From NCBI RefSeq assembly GCF_001949145.1, contig NW_019091427.1, forward strand, positions 697,136 through 761,135: a DNA stretch of 64,000 nt. The letters run 5' to 3'. This stretch comes from Acanthaster planci (lineage: Eukaryota > Echinodermata > Asteroidea > Valvatida > Acanthasteridae). The notes below the pieces were generated by a model. That model was not told where the DNA came from and did no database searches. It worked only from the letters and a program-made list of their open reading frames with translations. Below, piece by piece: positions 50,375 to 62,300 of the stretch. The position numbers and the translations under genes were made by a program. Each line of letters starts with the position of its first letter. The first letter of the stretch is position 1.

Positions 50375-53300
50375 TCAATTGCTCACCGAGTTTCTCATGA
50401 TGTCCTCGATGCGTCTAGCTTCCGGAGTACCCTGTGGCACTTTGCTCTGGTACTTGAGCAGTCGTTGGCGATCCTTCACCTGGATCAGGGCGTCTACCAC
50501 CACTGCGTGCCGATCGAGCTTCGTCGCCAAACAGATGCGTGACTCCGGGTCCTCAATGAGCTTCAAGTATTTGTCCAGAGCCTGGTTATTGTCGCAAAAA
50601 TGAAATATTTACTTGGCTTCAGTGAAAATATGCTTTTCAAACTCTGCTTCTCACACTTTTATTTGTCAATGACTATGTCAACCATGTGGTGGAAATGCAT
50701 CCAAAATATCAATGAATGTCTCAAACTGTTCCCATCCGCCCTGACCTGAGGCACCCCCTCATCAGCACAGAAGAGACAGGTCGGTGGGAATGAATTTATC
50801 TTGACATCCGTCGCGCGTGCATCGACCATACATTCTGACAGAAATTGGTCGTGCGTGCCCAGCACATGATGCTAATGTCTGCTGAACATGTCCACAAAGG
50901 ATCATGACCATCATTAAAGGAGAATGTATTGTGAAGTCAACATTTTATGACAGCCTTTCAAATCATCGAGGTCTGGGGCTTGACACTGATATTCTGTTTA
51001 CGGACCTCTTATAACTTGTCGGATTGTCAGTACTGTGACATTTCTTTTGACTTTTAAATGACCTACATCATGTGGGGCATTTTGTTCCACAAGGATCTCC
51101 ACAACTTGTTCAAACTTGACGGCCGACTTCATCATGGTTTTCCCTCTCCAGTTCTATGAAAAAAATCATAAATGACTTCAATTCTAATGCACTGCAAATT
51201 TCAGTAAAATCAAGTCAATAAATAAGGTTTATTATGAAGTTATTTTCGAAATTACAGTTTTCAAAAACTCTCTGTTTTCATAGTGTGCCTATCATTGATT
51301 TAAATTTTACCCGACTTTGAGGGGACTTCCGTGTGTCGGAACAAATATGTCAACTTCTGCTTAACAGGTTTAAAGTTCCTTAATTAAGGAAGTGTGTGTG
51401 TTTACATGGGACAAATACAGAACATGTGGCATTCATATGCTGGTTCCAAGGAACTTATTTTCAGTAGAATGAGCACAAAACCCTGCTATCTCTGTGTGAA
51501 CACGTTTGTTATGGTATTAAAGCACCTGTGATCTCTTTTGCCAGCATCAAGAGGTTTGGAGACTGAGGGGTCAGTTCCACGCCACCACTTTCTTTTAAAA
51601 GGAAAATTCGGTTCATTTCCTCCTGGCTTTGCATTCTACAGCTGGAGAGCCCTGGTTTGTATGCCCACCTCAAGCCTTAACAACAGCATGTGTAATACAA
51701 GGAGCAAAACCCCACCTTTGATGTCAACAAGGCGTCGAGGTCTAGCCACCGCCTCAACTTGATCCGAGACAACAACGCCGTAAACAAGTACTGCTTCTCC
51801 GTCAACTTGTGGAACTGACGCAGGGCCAGGGGACTGCTCATGCTGACCTTTAGACAGAGAGCAGGTTGAATATTCATGATAAGAGTGCACTCACCCAGGG
51901 ACTGGAACTTGAGTGAATAGGGTTAGGTATTTGTGTCTTTCTTTCTATGAGAGTGCATCTTCATTATCTGAAGGGGCTCTGTTGGTGGAGACAGCTTTTG
52001 TGGTAAATCACAATGTACCTGTGGCTGATTCACATTGGTGTATAGTACAGCAAACTCGGGCGAAGTCGGCACTCTCGGTACTTCAAGAAATTATGACGAC
52101 TTACGCAAATGCTGACTTGTGCTGTAAGTCATCATTTTGCTGATTTACATGTACACATGTATTGCTTATGTACATTATGATTCCTTGCTCTGATACAACG
52201 GCTTTGATTTACCCTGGTTTATTTCTACCTCCTCCATGGTCGATCCCAGCAAATTCCTTCTCGATTATTATCTTCACGGGCTGCAAATTCAATAACTGAT
52301 CATGTGCTCCTAAGGACCAAGCAAGGACGGCAAGCTACTTGCATATCACATCAGAACTCGACAGTGCAGTACATACATGTACGAGATACAGTTACGGTAC
52401 AGAAAACATACACTCATCCAAACACGCATTGGTTAGGTTTGTTCAGTAAGGCGACCCCAAAATGAACAGAGCGCATGCATGTAGCACTAGAGGGGTTACT
52501 GGTATTGATGTACTCATGCTGGCCGATTATCAACCACGGCCTGTGCTGCTAATAAACAGACATCAGTCAAGCAGTGTGGGACTTGTCACTTGACACTTCT
52601 TGGCAACCGCGGCGAAGGAAACTGATACCAAAGCATGAATTTTTTTAAATGCCAACTTACACAAAGGAATTTTAGTGGTTTTGTGGAAAAGGGACCGAGA
52701 AGAACATGCTAACTTATACGAAATGACGACTTATAAATCCCGACTTAAAAATGAAATTTACAATGGAAATGCATTACAGACGATGGGGACTTTTGTCAAA
52801 AGGCCGACTTGGATGATATGACGAGTTACACAATGCCGACTTAGTCAGAGTTTACTGTACTTGTTTTCACTCAAAACACCACAGAAGACAGAACACAGTG
52901 GTAACAGAGTATTTCTCTGTCCTTGTGGTCAGTCTGTTGTCACATGGAAAGTGCCTGTGCTTACTTTATGGGAGGGTGTTATCCTCATTTATTAGCACGA
53001 GGAAACTTGAAGCTGTTTACAGATTTAGCTGCCATTCACCATTGTTTAGAGTTAGAGAACATCCTTGAACTGGTTGGATAAATTGCCAAGTTGACAGAGT
53101 TCAAGTCTTTCCATTTTAAAAATCAGTCTACTTTGATTACTTATACAAGTAAAGTGAGTGTTCATGTAGGTTTTTCCAGATTACTTGGTAGTTGTCAGCC
53201 TGGGAACACTGTTGCTATGCTCACCAAGGAGCGTAGCCAGAAACAAGATGCAGTCAGAGATGACCACAAACTACAAGAGAGTGGGAATGCTTAGGGAACT

Positions 53301-56300
53301 ATTAAAGACCAGGACAACCAAAGCGAATGCAGACACAAATTCTGGGTGATTTGTAGCCACCACCTCCTAGCAACCCCTCCAACTAACCTCTGGTTCTCCA
53401 TAATGATAGTAACAGCAATAGAAGAGGGTGGTGATAACCGACTTGAATAAGATGCTGGATTTACGGGGACATTCTTTGAACGGTTGCCTGCCCTCCCTTT
53501 GGGCTTTCTCATCTACGGCCTGCCAAAGGAAATCAGAACTTTATTATCGAATGCACAAATTGAAACCAACTCCCAAAGTTGGCCTGTGACAAACTTGATG
53601 AAGGAATTAGTAGCCACATACACTTCATCTTAAAATACGGTTAAATTTAAATGCAATTTTAATACAACAATTCTTATTTACTTATAAATTTAATAAAACC
53701 TTTTTGACACTCGCAATGTATCATGGAATTGGATAACTGCATGAACAAAAGGCATACAACTTGGGACTTTGACAAAAATGAGGAAATTCCGATCTTATTT
53801 GCATTGGCATGAGTGTGAAGTGAAAATGAGGAAATCGGCTGGTCCGAGGAAAAGTTGCAGGCCTGAAAAATGAACGATATCAATTAAAATTCATTACTGA
53901 GTGAATAACGTCTTTTAAGGCATATACGACGCACAAGTTGTTTTCAAGCCAGCCAGAACAGAAATCCTGAGAACAACTTCATTACCTCAATTTGGAGCTG
54001 TCTGTTAAGTAGATCAATATGTTCTTTGATGTACTCTGCCTCTGTGGCTAAGGTAGTCGACTTGTCAAAACATAAGCTGAGATAAAGAGTGAAGACCAAA
54101 GACAAAATCACCATTATGATTAAAACCCTGATTCTGTGGTTGTTACTTTGTGCCATCTATGAAAGAAATGCACAGAAAAGACATCTCTGTGAAAATCATT
54201 AGCACCTCCATTTCAAGTCTACTCAACTAATAAACGGTACCCCCGACCCCTCCCACCTAGTTCTCCCTGCACTGCTCAAAAGTGCCCACAGATACATGTA
54301 AATAAAGCTAAATGGTTTGAGGATAGCAATAGGGTCTTATCGTTGACAATTGTTGACTCTATCATCAGCCACACATGCAGATGCATGTTCAGTTCTAATT
54401 GGGATTGGTGTATTGTGAGTAAACTTAATGGACAATTGCAAAGATCAGTGTCATTAACCAAACTTTACATGTCTGAAAAACAGCAAATGCTTGCCCAGCA
54501 GCTGATGGGGGGGGGGGAAGATCATGATGATGATAAATAAAGAGTGGCTTGGGTGTTCTTCTTACAGACGATGAACAGAGGATCACACAAAAAACCACCC
54601 AAGTCACTGTTAATTTAGCATTACCCACTGTAAGGTCATCAACTGCACTACAGTGTAATTTCTTTGTGTGAAACATTAGACGTCTTCCATTTGCAAATAC
54701 AGCAAACCAAACCAAAATTGAGTCTCTTTCTACCTGTGCACTTCCTTCAGGTTCATCAGCTGTCCATGAGGTATTTGATTTTCAGTTGCTTCTTTGTATC
54801 GCCACAACTACAAAGAAAAAGTTCAAAGCTACACGTTTGGTTTTCTTTTAAAAAAACCCAACAGACTTGTCCCTGTGAATCATTTTTTTTAATTAGGAGG
54901 ACAAGAATGGAACATAATGTGGAACTTTGTCAGTCATAATATAAAGGTCAAAGGCACTGGGAAGATTCAGTTTAAAAAACAGGATAGAAAACTGATTAAT
55001 CCTTTTCAATATCTTTAAATTCGCACTAAATTTCATCTGGCTATAGCACCCCCAAACAAAGATACTGACAAATGGGAAGAGCCACCAACATAGGGCTGGA
55101 TAGCTCAGTTGGTAGAGCACCGGTACCGGTATCCTGGAGGCCGCAGGTTCAAATCCCGCTCCAGTCAATTTCTTTGTTCGTCTTTATAATCTTTCACATT
55201 TTTGTTCCACTGGGAAATTAACCACTGGTGAGTTCCTACAACATGTACCTGATTTAGTTTGGAAATTTCTTTTGCAGGTCAAACTCAAACTAGCATGGAA
55301 AGCTCCACATTAAGAGAGCTTGTCATTCAATTTGTGGAAATATTTGGGACACATTAGCACTGATGCCTCTGTTAAACTTGAACTAAAAAGAGAAATTACT
55401 TCAGGTTTAACTTACAGCGGCATCTTCTATCCTTCCCAGCTCTCTGTTGAAGTAAATAAATATAACACTGTTTTTACCCTGGTCAATTCGATGACATGTG
55501 AAACACAGTTACATACCAAAAATTCTCCACACTGTCCCAGTCCTTATCCTTTGAAAAGTCTCTTAAAGACGCTTCCTAAGTGTACAAAAATCAGCAAATA
55601 CACTTCCTAAAAATGCCAAGGTGGGGGTTAAATCAGTGAATACATTAAGACATAACTTTAACAGCAAGGCGACCATTTCTATCTGTTCACCTGGTCAGTG
55701 TTGGGGGTGGGTGGAGACCAAATTCCTCCTCTCCCTCCTCAGTTCAGTGGTGCAATGACAAACTCACATACAATACAAGCAAAGATAATCTGTGCCTAAT
55801 CAAGCTTTGGGCAAGTGCCAGTGACAACCCTTACGTCGACCGCTAGTCGATTTTCCCTGGTAAACCTTTGTATGCATGATACATATTCCGGGTGACAGGT
55901 TCAATTGACAGGTGGCTGACAAGTGGTGGTCCCACAGAGTTGCTGCTGCATGAAGTCTTAACTTCACTCGATGAAGCATATTGGACCCCCGCAAATTCTG
56001 GAATCAAGTTGGAATGGTTACAAGTAACCTGCTTCGTCACTGTGACCTCACCCCATCTCGCTAGCCACGTTGTCGCTGTGATTACAAGTAACCTGCTTCA
56101 TCACTGTGACCTTACCCCATCTCGCTAGCCACGTCGCTGTGATTACAAGTAACCTGCTTCATCACTGTGACCTTACCCCATCTCGCTAGCCACGTCGCTG
56201 TGATTACAAGTAACCTGCTTCATCACTATGACCTTACCCCATCTCGCTAGCCACGATGTCCCTCTTCTCTTTGTGCTTCTTGATAAAGGCAATGTACTGG

Positions 56301-59300
56301 CTGGCAGCCACCTGTCTTCTCCTTATCTCCTCACAGAAGACTGCTTTGGATAGGGTCCTTTTTAAGAACATGACGATCTAAAGACAAGGCAAGACATTTC
56401 ACAATTACAGCACAATCTTCTGCAGAACACTGAGAAGACAGGGTTAAAACACTTTGGAAATCTGCTACTGCCAATCTCCTGTCCTCAACCACTTGTAGAT
56501 GGTTTTATTTTGGCTGAACATTGCACCTTTTAAAAACTGATACAGCAATTAACTTTACGTGTCTAGTCAAATGCCTCAAGGATTGACTGACATAGAGCCA
56601 TTTGCACAATATTTCACACCCCAACGTCATACTTTGCAACACTCAGGCCACTGCAACGGAGTCGTATTAGCTACAAGTTGTGTAGAGTGAAAAAAGTTAT
56701 AATTCAACACACTGTCTGCCTCTACAGGTCACTTGGACTTTAATGCATGTACAGAGCAAATGGGGGATTAGCGAGTATGCCCATTTGTCGCCAGTGACTC
56801 AGGTAAACGAATGCCAGTTTAACCCCTCAGCTCTGAAAAGACTTGACTTTTCTGGAAGGGAAAAATTAACAGTGGGACTACTTTATCTGTGGGTGTAAAT
56901 TTCATTTAAGAGTAATTGAACTGCACAAACGATCTACGTGACCATTTGAACATCAACAATTACATTTGACTAGAGCATGGGAACATGTTATTTTAAACAA
57001 AGGCTGCTCATGGCCAAACTTGCGGTATTGCAGTTAGAGAATCTGAGAAGTGAATGACTTGAGGAAACCTTTCGTCTCAGGGTGAAGTTCTAAATTAACC
57101 ACTTGCCGCCGGGGTTTCTGGTGCTGGACATGTATTCGGACAAAGGAAACTGGGCCTTGTGACAAAAGACCGTTCTCAAAACAAAAGACCAGGCTGCTGG
57201 GCATTACCAACATTTTTCACTCATCAATAGTGGAGATAAAGCCAGCCTTGTTTTGAAACAGTATATCACGGTTTGGGGGATTTACCACTGGGGACAAAAG
57301 CACTCCACTACTGCAGCAATGAGCCACATAGCACCGCTGTACGCTAATAATCTGGCCCCTATTGAAAAGAGGTCAGCAGCGCACTGTGCCAGGTTTGTGA
57401 ACAAAAGAAAATTATGTAACATCGCAAAATCTGGGCTCTTTTTACAAGGCGGCAGGCCTGGCTGAAATACTCCAGGGTCAATAGATGTTTTGCCTGTCAG
57501 ATTAGAGTAGAACCAGACAGTCCCATCATGTGGGGGTAAGTGTCCAGTAAATGAAATTTGAAAACAGAAAAAAAATGACAATTATCCCGTCCCAGCATCA
57601 TCAACATTGATAACCGCCACCGGTGCGAAATGGTTAAACATCTCACGTACAGTTAAGATAGCATTGCCATCATGGTAGCCAATAGCGGCATCAAGGAGCG
57701 ACAGCTTGTCCTGTAGAGACCTGTAAGGCTCAAGGGAGTAAGGCTCTCCAGTGATGATACGGGTAACTGTGTCAGCCACAGGGAGGGCTTCCCATCTCCC
57801 TCGTTCAACACTCTGCCGAGAAACATGACATATATGTAGAAGAAAAGGTCAACAGATACAAATAGGATCAATATGCCAATAAGGCATTGTAACTGCACAT
57901 GTCTAATGGTGTTGCCGAGATCCCTTACTAAAGACCATCAGAAGGCCTCATAACAACATCACAAGTCCTCATAAGACCATATCACAAGACCATCATAAGA
58001 TCATCGCAAGTTTATCGTAAGACCTCACAAGACCTCAAAACCATTACATCACCTCACGAGACCATCAGGGTACCACCACAAGACAAGACCATCACAAGAC
58101 CATCACAAGACCATCACAAGACCATCACAAGACCATCGCAAGACCTCCAGTCTGAATTCAAGTCACAAGCTAATTCAGATGAATTGCAACTGAAGAATCC
58201 CTTTGCCACTGTGCACGCTGTTGACTGGTCTTGTGATGGGATTACATACAGCACCACACATGCCTTAAGCTTGACAATGTCAGCTAGCTTGGTGACACAC
58301 AATCACTATACACTTTCAGAGAATCAGTGTGACGACAAAATAGATGAAAGTCCTTGTTTTGCTTAAAGTACAAGATTTTAAAATATTGGGTCTGCTTGGA
58401 GATGTACAGTGTCATTAATTAATGCTCCAGGTTTTTGGGGGCAAGAACTCATTTCTCATTCTGTTCATAGCATGAAATACTACACGTGCAGATTTGGTTA
58501 CCACTAACCCCCAATAATTTGTGGTAATCTGCTGGCTGCTCTCATTCCGAGGGGTAGATTGTTCACATAACCAGCCAGTTTTAGGTATTTTGCAATTAGC
58601 TTATGCTGTGTTTCTGTCACCGAGCGGTCCTAAGCCAACAGGGGATGACATGTTAGGCCGAGTCTGAAATACTCTGGCCAAGGCTTGCATCGATTGATGC
58701 GACTGGGGATATCGCTGGCTAATGGCTTTGACTACTCCCCTCGTAGGCAGGTGCAATTGCAGCCAGCCGCAGCCGGGACTTTGTGATAACACAGAACCTA
58801 CCTTCAGTTTCCTTCTCAGCGCTTGCACCTCAGCCTGGAGCTTGGACACCTCGGCGAGTGTGGGCTTGGAGTCTCGTTTAATAGCTACCCCCCCAAAAAG
58901 AAAAATTCAATGGTGGAGCGATTCACAAGGAATTGAAATCAACCCAAGTATATCTACCACATGTATAATATAATTATATACCCACAACTAGGTATGGTCA
59001 AGGTCGGATCCAGAACCAAATTATACAGGGGGCCAAAAGTTTTTTTTGGGGGGGGTCCAGATGGCCTTTCTGTGACTTGATGCTACAGTTTTGGTGTTTA
59101 AAGTATAAACTTGACATGAGGAGAAAGTGAATGAACCAGAAAAACTGTCCCTATCATTGAAAAAAATGGCGGGCCTCTTTGGGCGAGGGGGGGGTCTATA
59201 GTTTCTGTTGGCCTCCCTTCCCCCAAGATTTGCCCTTGGGTTTAGGTACAGCACATGCGCACTGAACGTCTTGATGTCATGGCATTTGTCTTTCTGCTTT

Positions 59301-62300
59301 TGTTTTGCATGAAACAGTGATCGTTTAATACTGTACGAAACAGGGATTTTAAGACTGCCTCTCACCATCTTCTATTGATGCTGAAGAGGAACCAGTGCTG
59401 TGAGTTGATCGCTCATCCAATGCCCGCTTCTCGGTGCCTGCAATGAGAGGAAATAGTGAAAGTAAAATCTAATCAAAACACTCAAGACAATGCTCTGTGA
59501 CATGAGGTCAAAATGATTAAGTACATCAACTATACTAGTGACTGCCTCGAGCCAGACTGCTGTGTTTTGCTGACCGTCATCAACCCTTTTAACCCCTTCG
59601 TATTGGTCAGCAGTGCACTGTGCCAGGTTCGTGAACAAAAGAAAGTTATATAACACTGCACAATCTGGGCTCTTTTTCAAGGCTGCAGGCCTGGCTGGAA
59701 TACTCGGGCTAGATTTTGATTTGTCTGTCAGGCAAGAGTGGCGACCAGAGAGTAATTCATGTGGCTGTAAGCATCCATTAATTTAAATGATGAATTTTTG
59801 AAGATTTTTGAAAACTGAAAATCTTCTTTTCACAAGAAGTGAAAAGTCATCCAAGGCAGAAACCTTGATGTCACGGCTACATTTCAACAGTCATATTCTC
59901 GAGAATTTGGGGCCTTCTGCTGTCATAAATTAGGTGTAATTCGGAGCCTTGTTATGGTAAGCCAACAAGTGCAATTTGTCAGCAACTGATATCTGTGACC
60001 AAATTCTTGGTTCATTATTAAAAGAGAACTCCCTCATGAACAGTGTGTTCCTGGAATCGCACCACAGTCATAGTGACAGTGCCCTAATTTGTCAGGGAAA
60101 GTATGTAACTTTTAAAATGTATAAACAAGTGCACTTTGCAATGAGAGTGCATAAGCTAGCAGTGTTACGGTCAGGACCTCTTAACATCAACACAAGACCT
60201 CACAAGTGCTGGCCGGCGATATGGAAAGCCGGCTGGTATTGGCTGATGTACCAGTAAGTGTACATGCAGCTACAACCTTGCCTACTTACAAGCTATCAAG
60301 GAAGTTAGCGTGACTGAAAAATATTGTTCAAGACAGAGAGAGCACAGGCGGCCAACAGACCTTCAGTCGAGAAGCTTGCAGAGTGTGGCCGGACATCACT
60401 CTGGCCAGGACTAGGAGCGGGCAGTGCAGCTCCATTCCTGGTGCCGCCCGACTGCCTCCGGGCTGATGTTATGCTGGAAGAAGTGCCCATAGGGTACGGA
60501 GATGAACCAGTGCTTGCCGGCCTGGGGGAGGCATTCACCGTGCCCCTGGCTGAGGGCGGTAGGGTGGAGGGTCGAGGGGGTGCAGACTGGCCTGCTCCCT
60601 TGGTGCTGAACTTCACCGACGACAGCTCTGGAAGTAACAAACACAAAGGAACCCCAGTCTGTTTATATATTTGCCCCACAAGCCCACAAATGTAAATTAA
60701 TTAGCATACATTTCCATGTCATTCCATGTCATTAAACGTTTCAAAACGCTGCACAATTTTTATGCATTTATATTAATTTAACAATTTAATAAAAGGGTTA
60801 ACTTAAATAAATTCATTAACAATCAACTGTTTTTTTATGAAATGCTTCTCAATGAAATGAAACGATAACAATCACAAATGCCCTGCTGAACCCATGCCTA
60901 AACCTATTACCAGTTAAATTCAATGGTGGAGCGATTCACAAGGAATTGAAATCAACCCAGAGTATATCTACCACATGTATAATATAATTATATACCCACA
61001 ACTAGGTATGGTCAAGGTCGGATCCAGAACCAAATTATACAGGGGGCCAAAAGTTTTTTTGGGGGGGGGGAAATCAACTGTTTTTTTATGAAATGCTTCT
61101 CAATGAAATGAAACGATAACAATCACAAATGCCCTGCTGAACCCATGCCTAAACCTATTACCAGTTAAATTTTCAAATGACAAAATTGACCTTTACCCTT
61201 GACCTTTCATGCTTAAATACAATAAGCTGATGGGATTACAAACCAATGCACAAGCCATATTTGTATGGTTTGTCTGTGGTGTTTCCTAAATTACATGTAG
61301 CAAGTTTTCTATTGTTTTTATCACTGTGACCTTGACCTTTAACCTTTGGATCAAATGCAAAAAAACTCCTAGATTATTTAGACTGATCCACAAACTAACT
61401 TTTAAGTTGATATACCAAGCTTTTCTCATATTATTACAGTCATTTGCAAAAGTTTAAGACCACCTGGAATTCTATTGGTATTTCTGTCACTGGGCCTGCA
61501 TTACATTGTCTCACTGATTGATTACCTAACATGTTTCTACAGTGGTGCATAACATCAATGTAGTGCTATATACCCATTTGAATGAAATTGTTTGCAAAGG
61601 CAGGTCTTGTATGACATTTTGTCTGTTAGGCAGAGTGGAAAAAAAGCCAGTCTAAGTAATCAGAAATAAAGGAAGGAACACTGAATATTAGACTATTAAA
61701 ATCATGGAAATGTATTCACATAAACTGTAGCTGGTTTGGTTAACCAGTTTAAGTTTAAGTTTTTCGTCAGGTTAATGCATTTTGTATGGGTGGTCCTAAA
61801 CTTTTGTAAATGACTGTACACTGACAGGGTATCTATTGTTTTAACTGTTGTGACCTTAATCTTTGACTTTTTGGTCCCAAACCAAACCTGAAGTTCATAC
61901 ACTTAAGTATTTCTCCAGTTATCACGCTAACATGAAGATCCTAGACATCCACCCAGGACTGTTTGTTACTTGTGACAGGACTTGTGATGGAATCAAATAC
62001 ACTAGTGACTTGCACTCACTTCCATCCCAGCCAATGATGGTGTCTTGATCCTCATCGTCCTCATCCAATCCCAGGCCAGCAGCTTTCATCGTCTCCTTGA
62101 AGGAGAGAGCTTGACTCTTATCCGCCCCAAACACACTCCTCTCATCCTGGGAAATAAACAGGAGATCCTCAAGCTTATTTCAGTGCAGTTGTTGCACACA
62201 AGGGAAGTCAAACAACCCTACAGACAAAATTGTTCATTGTTGCTTTTTCACACTGAAACAGCTAAGGCGATCAAAAATTCCTGCTTCCAAAAAATAATGT

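Noticed and set aside
50659-50865. Minus-strand frame between the last two VIPAS39 exons
   Set aside because: Exons 51067-51153 and 50375-50581 join in phase and match the human protein without it.
55094-55166. Functional tRNA gene
   Set aside because: The anticodon arm is 18 bases and does not pair, and the T stem has a mismatch, so it is called a SINE head.
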